NCBI GenBank assembly: GCA_965204875.1
Contig: OZ242020.1
Coordinates: 992,001 to 1,056,000, forward strand
Direction of reading: 5' to 3'
Length of the DNA stretch: 64,000 bases
DNA from: Aldehydirespirator sp965204875
Lineage (GTDB): Bacteria > Actinomycetota > Acidimicrobiia > Acidimicrobiales > Aldehydirespiratoraceae
The position numbers and the translations under genes were made by a program. Positions 1-8,501 of this stretch are shown here, piece by piece (position 1 is the first letter of the stretch; every line of letters begins with the position of its first letter). Below the pieces are notes generated by a model. The model was not told where the DNA came from. It saw only the letters and a program-made list of their open reading frames with translations, and ran no database searches.

Positions 1-1579
1 CGATCACAGCCGACTGGCCGGGGGTGAGATCGAACTCTCCCTGGCGGACGTAGGACTGGCTCGACGCCAGCGCCACCGCGATCAGCACCACGCCCAGATG
101 CACGACCATGCCGCCGCTGCTGCGGCCGGCCATACCCCGCAGCCCGTGCCTGCGCACCGAGGCCGCCAGTTGCCGCAGCGCCGCGCCGCCGGCGAACCCG
201 CCCAGACCGTAGGCCAGCATCGGCGCCCAGCCACGGCCACCCAGCACAGCAGCCGCCAGCAGCACCAGGGCCGCGATCCAAGCCGGTGCCAGCAGCCGCC
301 GGCTCAGCAGCGGCGCCGAGGTGGCGCTCCAGGGCAGCATCGGGGCCACGGCCATCAGGAACAGCAGCGCCAGACCCACGGGCCGGGTCATGCGGTCGAA
401 GTACGGGTTGCCGACGGACATGGTGCGGCCGTCGATGGCCTCGACGATCAGCGGGAACACGGTGCCCAGCAGCACCACGAAAGCGAACGCGGCGAAGAGC
501 GCGTTGTTGGCCAGGAACGCCCCCTCCCGTGACACCGGCGAGCTGATGGCGCCGGTGCTTCGCAGCCGGTCGCCGCGCCAGGCGATCAGCACCAGCGACA
601 CTGCCACCACGACCGCGAAGAGGCCGAGGATGGCCGGCCCGATGCCCGACTCGGTGAAGGCGTGCACCGAATCCAGCACTCCCGAGCGGGTTAGGAACGT
701 GCCCAGGATCGTCAGCGAGAACGTGGCGATGATCAGCGACAGGTTCCAGACGCGCAGCATGCCGCGACGCTCCTGCACGATCACCGAGTGCAGGAAGGCC
801 GTGCCCGTCAGCCACGGCAGCAGCGAGGCGTTCTCGACGGGATCCCAGGCCCAGTAGCCGCCCCAGCCGAGCGTCTCGTAGCTCCACCACGCCCCGAGGA
901 CTATCCCGAGAGTCAGGCAACCCCAGGCGACGACCGTCCAACGCCGCGTGGCGACCAGCCAGCCCTCGCCCAGCCGGCCGGTGGCCAGCGCCGCGATGGC
1001 GAAGGCGAAGGGAACCGTGAAACCGACATAGCCCAGGTAGAGGATCGGCGGGTGGAACGCCATCAGGATGTGGTTCTGCAGCAGCGGGTTGGGGCCGGGG
1101 CCGTCGTAGCCGGCAGGCACCTCCACCGCGCGGAACGGCGCGGCCGGGCCCATCATCAGCGCGAAGAAGAAGGCGCTGACGAGGAACATCACCAGCAGCG
1201 CCCAAGCGAGCATCACGTCGTTGTCGCGGTCGCGGAACCTGACGGCGACAGCCACGGCGTAGCCGCACAGCACCAGCACCCACAGCAGGATCGACCCCTC
1301 CAGTGCCGACCACAGCGTGGCCACGTTGAACACGGCCGGCGTGGTGGAAGAGCCGTTGTCGGCCACGAACTTGACGGTGAAGTCGCGCGTGATCAGCGCC
1401 CGTTCCATCACCACCACGGCAACGACCGCGGCGGCGGCCATCACAAAGACCATCCGGCGTACGTCGCGCCCCCAGCGCCGATGACGCCCGGCGACACCGA
1501 GAGCGGCGACCACCGCACCCACCACAGCGGCGCCCAGTCCCATGGCCACGGCCGCCGAGCCGGCGGCGACGTTGCTCAT
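1..1579 (-). CDS. ccmF: Cytochrome c heme lyase CcmF (3' end off window)
   Basis: CcmF is the membrane subunit of the System I cytochrome c maturation heme lyase, which takes heme from holo-CcmE and attaches it to CxxCH motifs. The minus frame from ATG 1579 is open to the window edge, so about 526 of roughly 650 residues are present. It has many hydrophobic segments, the family block GPGPNPLLQNHILMAFHPP, and the periplasmic tryptophan-rich WWD motif GGYWAWDPVENASLLPW near 816-870. It starts 15 bp after the ccmE stop and is the last visible gene of a ccmABCDEF run. No frameshift is seen in the visible part. Confidence 0.95.
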   Translation of the reverse strand, partial: MSNVAAGSAAVAMGLGAAVVGAVVAALGVAGRHRRWGRDVRRMVFVMAAAAVVAVVVMERALITRDFTVKFVADNGSSTTPAVFNVATLWSALEGSILLWVLVLCGYAVAVAVRFRDRDNDVMLAWALLVMFLVSAFFFALMMGPAAPFRAVEVPAGYDGPGPNPLLQNHILMAFHPPILYLGYVGFTVPFAFAIAALATGRLGEGWLVATRRWTVVAWGCLTLGIVLGAWWSYETLGWGGYWAWDPVENASLLPWLTGTAFLHSVIVQERRGMLRVWNLSLIIATFSLTILGTFLTRSGVLDSVHAFTESGIGPAILGLFAVVVAVSLVLIAWRGDRLRSTGAISSPVSREGAFLANNALFAAFAFVVLLGTVFPLIVEAIDGRTMSVGNPYFDRMTRPVGLALLFLMAVAPMLPWSATSAPLLSRRLLAPAWIAALVLLAAAVLGGRGWAPMLAYGLGGFAGGAALRQLAASVRRHGLRGMAGRSSGGMVVHLGVVLIAVALASSQSYVRQGEFDLTPGQSAVI

Positions 1580-1594
1580 GTCGAGTCCGCCCCG

Positions 1595-2128
1595 CTAGCC
1601 GGCCTGCGAGCCACCCTCGCCGGCTTCGGTGACCCGCTGCTCGTAGTCGTCGCGGTCGCGGTAGTCGTTGTCGTGCTTCACCAGCATCCGGTCCGACGAG
1701 AAGTGCCAGCCGTCGGCGGCCGCCGAGCCCGATCCCGGCTGCCAGGAGCCCTCCAGCACGACCGGCACTCCCGGCTGGAACAGCTCGGGCGGATCGCCGC
1801 TGTGCAACACATCGACCACCGCCCCATCGAAGCCCACCGCGAAGGCCAGCACCGGCCGGTCGTCGTCGAAGGTCTCCACGGCCTCACCCACCGGGGTGCC
1901 CTGCATCCGGAATCGCCGCGAGCCGAGCTCGTCCCGGCTCTCCACAGCCTCGTCGACGTTGTAGAAGAACAGCGCGGCGTCGCCCAGGAGGTTGTTGACG
2001 AGCAGCGCCACCGCCACGACCACACCCACGACCACTGCAGCCGCGGCCCAGCGGCGGCGGCGAGTCACCGGGCGCAGCGGCCGCGGCGTCACCGGTGCCA
2101 GGCTCATGTCAGCAGGCGCATCGCTCAC
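1595..2128 (-). CDS. ccmE: Cytochrome c-type biogenesis heme chaperone CcmE
   Basis: CcmE covalently binds heme outside the membrane and hands it to the CcmF lyase. The 177-residue protein has a basic N-terminus, a single membrane anchor at about residues 25-48, and an OB-fold-like domain. Near the C-terminus the motif VKHDNDY gives the heme-attaching His at about 152 followed by Tyr at 156 (HxxxY). This is therefore the canonical His type rather than the CxxxY variant. The start ATG overlaps the ccmD stop as ATGA, so the two are probably translationally coupled. Confidence 0.95.
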   Translation of the reverse strand: MSDAPADMSLAPVTPRPLRPVTRRRRWAAAAVVVGVVVAVALLVNNLLGDAALFFYNVDEAVESRDELGSRRFRMQGTPVGEAVETFDDDRPVLAFAVGFDGAVVDVLHSGDPPELFQPGVPVVLEGSWQPGSGSAAADGWHFSSDRMLVKHDNDYRDRDDYEQRVTEAGEGGSQAG

Positions 2129-2295
2129 GATCGTTCACCTACCCGACGTCGCCCCTGCAGCGGTTCGCTGCGGTCGGCGGTGGCGCGAGCGCGGCGCATC
2201 AGCCGCCGGCCCCGCGCCCTGAGAGCGACGGCGTAGAGCCCGACGGCCACGAGCGTGAAGCTCCAAGCCATCGCCACGTAGGCAGCCTGGCTCAC
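2125..2295 (-). CDS. ccmD: Small heme exporter subunit CcmD
   Basis: This is a 56-residue protein starting at GTG 2295. It begins MSQAAYVAMAWSFTLVAVGL, one membrane helix, followed by a strongly basic tail rich in Arg. Length, topology and position between ccmC and ccmE match CcmD, which stabilises the CcmABC-CcmE complex and helps release holo-CcmE. The GTG overlaps the ccmC stop as GTGA, and its own stop overlaps the ccmE start as ATGA. CcmD sequences are poorly conserved, so the call rests on context and topology. Confidence 0.85.
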   Translation of the reverse strand: MSQAAYVAMAWSFTLVAVGLYAVALRARGRRLMRRARATADRSEPLQGRRRVGERS

Positions 2296-3059
2296 AGTCC
2301 CGCCTCGGCCCGGCGGGACTCCAGGGCGTCGCGCAGCTCGCTCTCGGAGAGTTGGCGCTCGATCCAGCCGATCCGGAAACGGTGCAGCACCAGCCACAGG
2401 ATCGCCATGGCGGTCACGACCAGGGCCATGAACAGCGTGAACAAGGTCAGATCCTCCAGCTTGCCGTCGGTGATGGAGGACTGCTGGTGGAGGGTGCGGT
2501 TGGCCCACCAGTCGACCGAGCGGTTGACGATGGGAATGTTGACGGCGCCGACGAGCCCGACCACTGCGGCCTTGGTGGCCACCGAGGACGGCTCGCCACC
2601 GAGGGCGCGCACCGACAGGTATCCCACCATCACCAGGAAGAGGATGAGCGTGGTGACTAGGCGCACGTCGCCCCACTCCCAGTAGGTGCCCCACGTGGGA
2701 CGGCCCCAGAGCATCCCGGTCACGAGCGTCACACCGCACAGCAGCACCCCGACCTCGGCACCGGCATGGGCGACGATGTCCCACCACACCGACCGCCGCC
2801 ACAGCCACATGACCGAGCCGAGCGCCGTCAGCACGAAGGCGCCGTAGGCGCCCAGCGCCGCGGGGACGTGCACGAAGATGATGCGCACGGCATCGCCCTG
2901 AACGTCGTCGGACGGCGCGACCAGCAGCCCCAGCACGGCCACGCCGGCAACGCCCGCAAGGGTGGCCGCTCCGAGCCATCCGGTGAAACGCGATCCCGTC
3001 CGGGCTGGCCCGCCCAGGTATCCGGCGAGCGGCTCGGGCGGCGCCGCCCCCGGAGTCAC
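2292..3059 (-). CDS. ccmC: Heme exporter protein CcmC
   Basis: CcmC is a six-helix membrane protein that loads heme onto CcmE. It has the WWD-type motif WGTYWEWGDVRL and several hydrophobic spans. I place the start at GTG 3059 (255 aa), preceded by GGAGGA. An in-frame ATG at 3101 exists, but it lies inside a duplicated stretch. A 21-bp sequence at 3050-3070 is repeated exactly at 3115-3135, across the ccmB stop. The ancestral ccmC start was probably the GTGA overlap with ccmB, moved away by a 65-bp duplication. Confidence 0.92.
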   Translation of the reverse strand: MTPGAAPPEPLAGYLGGPARTGSRFTGWLGAATLAGVAGVAVLGLLVAPSDDVQGDAVRIIFVHVPAALGAYGAFVLTALGSVMWLWRRSVWWDIVAHAGAEVGVLLCGVTLVTGMLWGRPTWGTYWEWGDVRLVTTLILFLVMVGYLSVRALGGEPSSVATKAAVVGLVGAVNIPIVNRSVDWWANRTLHQQSSITDGKLEDLTLFTLFMALVVTAMAILWLVLHRFRIGWIERQLSESELRDALESRRAEAGL

Positions 3060-3135
3060 GCGTCCTCCAGGCGCAAGGCTGTGCCGATGCCCCGGCCACA
3101 AGACGAGACTGACACCGGAGTCACGCGTCCTCCAG
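3050..3135. repeat. 65-bp tandem duplication at the ccmB/ccmC junction
   Basis: Twenty-one identical bases occur at 3050-3070 and 3115-3135, offset by 65 bp. Each copy contains the GGAGGACGCGTGA block that holds the ccmB stop and the ccmC GTG. Because 65 is not a multiple of three, the upstream GTG now runs into an early stop and only the downstream GTG opens ccmC. Confidence 0.75.
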
Positions 3136-3810
3136 CAGCGTGCCGTAGGCCGCCGCGCCCACCGCAGCGTTCACGGCCGCGAAGCCGGCCAGCAGCCCGA
3201 TCCATGACCAGCCGCTGACCGCGGCCACCCCGAATGCGTCCTCGAAGGCCCTGGTTGCGGCTATCAGCACGGGGGCCGCCACCGGCAGCAGCAGGATCGG
3301 CAGGACCGTCTGGTGGGCTCGCGCTCCTGCTACCACAGCACCCAGGAGGCTACCGGCGGCCGCGAGCCCCGCCGTCGCCGCGACGCACGCCACGGCGACC
3401 TGCGGCAGCGACCCGAGCTCCGCTCCATAGAGCAGCACGACGCCCGGCAACAGCACCGCCTCCACCACGAGCAACTGGACGGCCACCGCAGCGGCTTTCC
3501 CCAAGAACGCCGCCGCCGGGGCGACGCCGCTCAGCAGCAGCATCCGCCGGGCCGCGTCCGCCGCCTCGACAGCCACCGAGCGCTGCACCGCGACCACCGC
3601 CGCGAACAGCACGGTCATCCATAACAGGCCCGGTGTGGCCGCCAGCAGTGCCGGCCTGTTGGCATCGAGCGCGAAGCCGAACAGCACCAGCACGAGCAGC
3701 CCGAACGGGACCACCTGGCTCAGCGTGGTGCGTGCGCGCCACTCGATGCGCAAGTCCTTGGCCGCCACGAGCCGCGCATCGCCGGCGAAGCCGCTCAGAT
3801 CACGCCACAT
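3121..3810 (-). CDS. ccmB: Heme exporter permease CcmB
   Basis: The 229-residue polytopic membrane protein has about six hydrophobic spans and a short cytoplasmic N-terminus (DARLVAAKDLRIEWRARTTL, typical of CcmB). CcmB is the permease partner of the CcmA ATPase and works with CcmC to release heme-loaded CcmE. It lies 146 bp downstream of ccmA and immediately upstream of ccmC. A GCCGCT hexamer is repeated four times just before the start. Confidence 0.93.
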   Translation of the reverse strand: MWRDLSGFAGDARLVAAKDLRIEWRARTTLSQVVPFGLLVLVLFGFALDANRPALLAATPGLLWMTVLFAAVVAVQRSVAVEAADAARRMLLLSGVAPAAAFLGKAAAVAVQLLVVEAVLLPGVVLLYGAELGSLPQVAVACVAATAGLAAAGSLLGAVVAGARAHQTVLPILLLPVAAPVLIAATRAFEDAFGVAAVSGWSWIGLLAGFAAVNAAVGAAAYGTLLEDA

Positions 3811-3956
3811 GCCGCTGCCGCTGCCGCTGCCACGATGGGCACCCGCTCGTCGGTGTGGCGAGTAGGCAGGTTTCTTACGACCTCGACAAGATCATGGATC
3901 ATCGGTCAACGCTCGCCGGTGTGGCGGTGTGAGCGCTGGCGAGGGCATGGCACGCT

Positions 3957-4640
3957 TCAGCGCGAGGCACTGCCATCGAGCCGCGCCGGCACTTGACACG
4001 CCGCATTGGTGACCGTTCCGCCGACCATCGTCACCGTGCGATCGGCCAGGTCGGCGGCGGGGCCCGTGTCGTGCGCGGCCAGCATGACCGCGGCGCCGGC
4101 GGCTGCGGCCTCGCTGACGATGAGGTCGACGAGGTGGCGGCCTCCGCTGTCGAGCCCGGCATGGGGCTCGTCCAGCAACCAGAGCTCCGGGCGGCGCACC
4201 ACCAGCGCCGCCAGCGCCACCCGGCGCCGCTGCCCGGCCGAGAGCCGAGAGACGGCAACGTCACGAGACCTCGGGGCCAGATCCAGCCGGTCGAGCGCAG
4301 CCGAGGTGTCCGCGCCGACCACCCGGGCCGCCCGAGCCCAGAGGCGCAGGTTCTCGGTGGCGCTCAGGTCACCGTAGAGGGCCGTGTCGTGACCCAACAG
4401 GCCCACGCGGCGGCGCACCGCGGCCCGCGCGGTGGTGCCCAGGTCACAGCCCAGCACCTCGCCCCGCCCCTGCGCCGGCCGCAGCAGCCCGGCACAAAGA
4501 TGCAGCAGCGTGGACTTGCCGGCCCCGTTGGCGCCGCGCACCATGACGACCTCGCCCGGCTCCACGGTGAGGCTGGCGCCGGCCAGTGCCGGGAACCGTC
4601 CCAGCAGCACCACCACATCGTGCAACCGCACCGCGCTCAC
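3957..4640 (-). CDS. ccmA: Heme exporter ATP-binding protein CcmA
   Basis: This 227-residue ABC ATPase has Walker A GANGAGKST, signature LSAGQRRR, and Walker B LWLLDEPHAGLD. In the Ccm system its ATP hydrolysis drives release of holo-CcmE from CcmC. It is first in the ccmABCDEF order. The GTG start at 4640 lies at the edge of a 71-bp tandem repeat whose units carry copies of this gene's 5' end. Confidence 0.92.
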   Translation of the reverse strand: MSAVRLHDVVVLLGRFPALAGASLTVEPGEVVMVRGANGAGKSTLLHLCAGLLRPAQGRGEVLGCDLGTTARAAVRRRVGLLGHDTALYGDLSATENLRLWARAARVVGADTSAALDRLDLAPRSRDVAVSRLSAGQRRRVALAALVVRRPELWLLDEPHAGLDSGGRHLVDLIVSEAAAAGAAVMLAAHDTGPAADLADRTVTMVGGTVTNAACQVPARLDGSASR

Positions 4641-4786
4641 GGCGCCTCACCCCGGCAACCGCCGCCCACGCGGGCTGCCGCCACCACATCGCGTAAGCGC
4701 ACCGCGCTCACGGCGCCTCACCCCGGCAACCGCCGCCCACGCGGGCTGCCGCCACCACATCGCGTAAGCGCACCGCGCTCACGGCC
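4630..4786 (-). repeat. 71-bp tandem repeat copying the ccmA start, with coupled minigenes
   Basis: Two full 71-bp units (4630-4700 and 4701-4771) and a partial third repeat the ccmA start region. Read on the minus strand, each full unit carries GTG AGC GCG GTG CGC and ends with a TGA that overlaps the next GTG as GTGA. Each could therefore encode a 24-residue peptide (MSAVRLRDVVAAARVGG...) translated just ahead of ccmA. Confidence 0.8.
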
Positions 4787-4867
4787 CTCACCGGCCCTGC
4801 GGCAGGCCAGATGCGCCTCCGGTCACGCTTCCCAAGCGTAAGGGCGGCCCGCCGCGGCACTCACCGG

Positions 4868-5659
4868 TCAAGCGACGGCGTAGAACTCCCCGGCGTTGAC
4901 CAGCAGGGACTGGCCGGTGATCATGCGGGAGCGTTCCGAGGCGAAGAACACGGCCACCTCGGCCACGTCGGTGTCGGCGGGCATCACCCGCAGCGCCATG
5001 CCCCCGGCGATCTCGTGCTTGATGTCGTCGGCTGTGACACCGCGCTCGCCGGCCTGCCACTGGCAGTAGAACTCCACGTTCGGCCCCCACATCCAGGACG
5101 GGACGACCGTGTTGACCCTGATGCCCGAGGGGCCCAGCTCCGAGGCGAGATCCCGAGCCACCGACAGCAGCGCCGACTTGGCCGCCCCATAGGCGCTCTG
5201 GGGGAACACGGCCACCGGCCGCAGCGACGCCTGCGAGCCGATGAGCACCACCGACCCGCCGCCCGCGGCCTGCATGTGCGGCGCCACCGCCCTCACCACG
5301 TGCACCGCACCAAGCACGTTGACCGTCAGGTTCGCCGCCCAGTCCTCGTCGGTGAGCCGGTCGAACGTGCCGTGGCGGGTGTCGAGCGCGGCCACGTTGA
5401 TCACTGCGTGCAGCGCGCCGAACCGGGCTGCGGCGGCGTCGGCCGCGGCGGTGCAGTCCTGCTGGCTGGTGATGTCGCCGGCGCATGCGAGCACCCTCTC
5501 GCCGGCGGGGTCGAGCTCGCCGGCTGCGGCGGGGAGACGCTGCGCGTTGCGGGCCATGATGGCGACGTTGGCACCATCGCGCAGTGCCAGCCGTGCGCAG
5601 CTCGCGCCGAGACCCGGCCCGACGCCCACCACCAGCACCGTGCGTCCCTCAAGGATCAT
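4868..5659 (-). CDS. SDR family NAD(P)-dependent oxidoreductase
   Basis: This 263-residue classical short-chain dehydrogenase/reductase has the nucleotide-binding GVGPGLG at the N-terminus. The expected NNAG is replaced by INVAA. The catalytic Ser is in SQAS and the Tyr/Lys pair in YGAAK, with a C-terminal NAGEFYAVA. The substrate cannot be read from sequence; the non-canonical NNAG block suggests a divergent subfamily. It is co-directional with the ccm genes but separated from ccmA by the repeat region, so shared function is unlikely. Confidence 0.85.
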   Translation of the reverse strand: MILEGRTVLVVGVGPGLGASCARLALRDGANVAIMARNAQRLPAAAGELDPAGERVLACAGDITSQQDCTAAADAAAARFGALHAVINVAALDTRHGTFDRLTDEDWAANLTVNVLGAVHVVRAVAPHMQAAGGGSVVLIGSQASLRPVAVFPQSAYGAAKSALLSVARDLASELGPSGIRVNTVVPSWMWGPNVEFYCQWQAGERGVTADDIKHEIAGGMALRVMPADTDVAEVAVFFASERSRMITGQSLLVNAGEFYAVA

Positions 5660-5684
5660 CGCTCAACACCCACAGCCCTTCTAC

Positions 5685-7529
5685 TCAGCCCAGAGGCAGC
5701 CACTCCAGCGACGGCCTATCGGTCGTGCAGGGATTGTCCAAGTCAGCCGCCGGGTTCGCGAGGAAGTCCGCGACGATCCCGTTGACGCAACTGTCCCAAC
5801 CCCACATACCGTGACCAGGAACGTAGCTGACAACGTGCGTTGCTCCCGGCAAGTGCTCCAGCGTCAGGTCCGCGAAGGTGGGCGGGGTGACCGGATCGAA
5901 CCAGCCCGACACCATGAGCACGGGCAGGTCGCTTCGGACCGGCTCATCGCTGCGAAGCGGTGCGGGTTGAGCCGACCACGGCTCGCAGGAGTCCGCGAGA
6001 CCTTCGCCCGTCACAGCGGCTGCGAAGTCGCCCATCCCCTCCGGAGGGCCGGACGTGAACGGAAGCCGCTCGGAGCAGGTGACTGCGAAGTTCGTGCCAA
6101 GTGCGCCGTACAGAACCGACTCAACAGCGAACTCGGCACCGATGGAAGTCAGCAAGAGTTCCGCGTACGCATCGCCGCCGGCGAGACCGGCCACCACTGC
6201 GGGAATGAGGCTCACCAGGTAGTCGCTGTACATCATCTCGAACACCACATAAGCGACCGAGTCACCGTCGAACCGAACATCGATCTCCTCGCCGAGGCTG
6301 GTATCGCGTGCGGCGAGGGTCACCACCATCGGCGACTCGTTGACACTCTCGATCACTTCTGAGAGCATCGCGGAAAGGCTCGCAGGCGTCCGCCTCCGGC
6401 GCGTCGATGTCCCCGCATCGGCCAGGATCGCCGCGCATTCCCGATCATCGGCGCACGCCCGGTCCAGCTCGTCGATGACCCGTTGCGCAGCCTGGGCCGA
6501 ATCCACGTCCAGGTCGAGTCCCGGCGGATACACGCCGTCCAACACAGCTCCCAGCAAGGTCGCGGGCGGGTTGCGCATCACCTCCAGGGCGATGGTCGTG
6601 CCGTAGCTGACGCCATAGACCAGCCACTGATCGTGTCCCAGCGCGTCCATCACGTCGATCACGTCGGCGGCGTGGTTGGCGGTGGTCGTGTGCGGGATCA
6701 CCGGGTCATCGGCGAGCCGCTCGGAGCAGCTTCGCAGTGCCTCGACCTGAAGTGCCTCGGCGCGGTCTGCGGACGCCTCAAGGACATCGATCAGCACGTC
6801 GCCGTACTCTTCGCAGCTGAAGTCGGTGCTGCCGAATCCCGTGCCCCTCTGGTCTATGAAAACCTGCGGGTTCGGCGTCGTCGGCATGAGCAGGGCCAGA
6901 TCGCTGCTAGCGCCGCCGGGACCTCCCTGCAGCACTGCCAGCGGCGGGAGCGATTCGCCGCCGCTGCCCGAGCGCACGACGACGCTGATGTCGGTGGTAC
7001 CGGCGCTGGGATCGTCGCGGTCGATGGGCACCGTCATCAGCAGGCATTGCAGTTCCATGTCCGGATCTATGAACTCAAAGCCCAGACCCAGCATGTCCCG
7101 CTCCTCGAACTCAGCGGGACATGCTTGCTCCTTGAGGTGATCGTGGGTGCGGCCCCCATCGCCGGCTGGCAGATCATCCTCGCTCGGAGGTGACCCATCG
7201 TCGCCGGCGGCGATCGCGGAACCGGCGTCGCCGGGACTCGAACCATCGCCGGGATCAGAGCTATCGTCGAGACCGGAGCCATCCGATCCCGAGGCCTCGC
7301 CGGAGACCTCCCCGTCATCTACGGGCTGCCCGCCCGTTGCCGGCGCTTGCTCGCTGACCGTCCCCGGCTGCGATGTGCTCGACTCCGACTGTGGCACATC
7401 GACCCCGATGCCGCCCGAGGTGCAGGCTGAGGCCAACAGCGCTGCGACGGCCAGCGCGGCGATACCCATGAACCGGCGGGCCGTCGAAGGAGTTTCCGCC
7501 CCGCCGGGTCGATTCACCATGCCACGCAT
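5685..7529 (-). CDS. Secreted lipoprotein alpha/beta hydrolase, TAP-like S33 peptidase family
   Basis: This protein of about 614 residues (ATG at 7529 or 7520; no clear Shine-Dalgarno) has a lipoprotein signal with lipobox LLASAC. An acidic Ser/Gly/Asp linker follows, then an alpha/beta-hydrolase domain. The oxyanion block is QGGPGGA, the nucleophile GVSYG, and the C-terminal acid and base lie in SGWFDPVTPP and VPGHG. This matches tripeptidyl-aminopeptidase-like hydrolases of actinomycetes, which cleave N-terminal tri- or dipeptides or act on esters outside the cell. The Ser-Asp-His triad appears complete. Confidence 0.82.
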   Translation of the reverse strand: MRGMVNRPGGAETPSTARRFMGIAALAVAALLASACTSGGIGVDVPQSESSTSQPGTVSEQAPATGGQPVDDGEVSGEASGSDGSGLDDSSDPGDGSSPGDAGSAIAAGDDGSPPSEDDLPAGDGGRTHDHLKEQACPAEFEERDMLGLGFEFIDPDMELQCLLMTVPIDRDDPSAGTTDISVVVRSGSGGESLPPLAVLQGGPGGASSDLALLMPTTPNPQVFIDQRGTGFGSTDFSCEEYGDVLIDVLEASADRAEALQVEALRSCSERLADDPVIPHTTTANHAADVIDVMDALGHDQWLVYGVSYGTTIALEVMRNPPATLLGAVLDGVYPPGLDLDVDSAQAAQRVIDELDRACADDRECAAILADAGTSTRRRRTPASLSAMLSEVIESVNESPMVVTLAARDTSLGEEIDVRFDGDSVAYVVFEMMYSDYLVSLIPAVVAGLAGGDAYAELLLTSIGAEFAVESVLYGALGTNFAVTCSERLPFTSGPPEGMGDFAAAVTGEGLADSCEPWSAQPAPLRSDEPVRSDLPVLMVSGWFDPVTPPTFADLTLEHLPGATHVVSYVPGHGMWGWDSCVNGIVADFLANPAADLDNPCTTDRPSLEWLPLG

Positions 7530-7597
7530 GCGCAGGCGCGGGTGCCGGCAGTCAACGACTGTTTCGCAGTTGGCGACGGCCTCGTCTGCGCTACGGG

Positions 7598-8398
7598 TCA
7601 CCAGAGCTCGTCCGTGTAGGTGTCGGTGCCGACGATGGTGGGCAGGAACGGCGCGGCGAACACCACGTTTGCGACCCCGGCCTCCGCCAGCGCCGCGGCG
7701 TAATCGCGAAAGCCTCCCCAGGCAGCCTCCGGGTCGCCGTCGAGGAAGAACATCTGCACCTGGCGCTGCCGCGGGCCCGCCGGCGTGCCCAGGTCCATCG
7801 GCGCGCGCTCGGTCTCGGCCCCGGCGGGATCGACGTAGCGCCACGACACCATCGACGCCACGGCCGAGCCGTCCATCAGCGCGGGCAGCGCCTCGGATCG
7901 CAAGTGGTCATTGAGAGTTTCGACGTCGGTGCCGCCCGCCGGGTCCAGCGCCACCACGGCCAGACCCCGGTACGGGTGGTCGAGCGCCAGCTCGATCGGC
8001 ACCGGGTCGGCGTCGCGGTAGTGCGACCAGGGCTCGTGCAGCAGCGACGTGTGCGCATGGATCCGATCGTTGAAGCCTCGGCCATCCTTGTACAGCTGCA
8101 CCACCTGGTCGATGGCCCACGAGAAGTGCTCGCGGTGGCGTCCCTCGTGCACCCAGTAGACGGCCAGGTAGGAGCCCGCATCCACGGGCACCGCCAGCGG
8201 CGAGTCCTGCGGGAACCGGAGGTCCTTGAGCCTGCGGGTGGCCACCCAGCGGCGGCCCGCGAACAGCCACGGCCCGATCAGGCACCCGGCGTAGAAATGG
8301 TCGCGCTCATACCAGCGGTTGTAGGCGACCTCGTGGCCGCGCTCGGGGTCGACCATCGTGAACAGGCAGCTGCCGACGCGCACGGGATAGGTGTTCAT
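7598..8398 (-). CDS. Hypothetical protein, possible EthD-like dimeric alpha/beta barrel
   Basis: I do not recognise this 266-residue protein with certainty. It is soluble, starts best at ATG 8398 (MNTYPVRVGSCLF), and has two halves of similar character. Each half has aromatic and acidic signatures (YNRWYERDHFYAGC in the first, WGGFRDYAAALAEAG in the second), reminiscent of EthD/dimeric alpha-beta barrel proteins. It is divergent from the inositol synthase gene. The hydrolase gene follows 68 bp downstream on the same strand. Confidence 0.6.
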   Translation of the reverse strand: MNTYPVRVGSCLFTMVDPERGHEVAYNRWYERDHFYAGCLIGPWLFAGRRWVATRRLKDLRFPQDSPLAVPVDAGSYLAVYWVHEGRHREHFSWAIDQVVQLYKDGRGFNDRIHAHTSLLHEPWSHYRDADPVPIELALDHPYRGLAVVALDPAGGTDVETLNDHLRSEALPALMDGSAVASMVSWRYVDPAGAETERAPMDLGTPAGPRQRQVQMFFLDGDPEAAWGGFRDYAAALAEAGVANVVFAAPFLPTIVGTDTYTDELW

Positions 8399-8487
8399 GA
8401 GGGTGAAGCTACCCGGCCGCCTCCCGCTGAGCCACGGCATCGCTCAACCGGCCCCCGAACCCTCCGCAGGCCGCCCGCTCGGCCGCT

Positions 8488-8493
8488 TAGCCT
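8488..8493 (+). promoter_or_regulatory. TAGCCT -10-like element, probable leaderless start for ino1
   Basis: TAGCCT ends 8 nt before ATG 8502 and there is no Shine-Dalgarno. The spacing fits a -10 hexamer whose transcript starts at or next to the start codon. Confidence 0.5.
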
Positions 8494-8501
8494 TGGCCGC
8501 A

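Noticed and set aside
788..2236. Long plus-strand frame opposite the ccm genes
   Set aside because: Its composition (His/Arg/Gln-rich, no domain) is that of a GC-rich shadow; the minus strand carries clear CcmD, CcmE and CcmF.
5241..6362. Plus-strand frame opposite the SDR and hydrolase genes
   Set aside because: No conserved motif; it spans two real minus-strand genes and their spacer.
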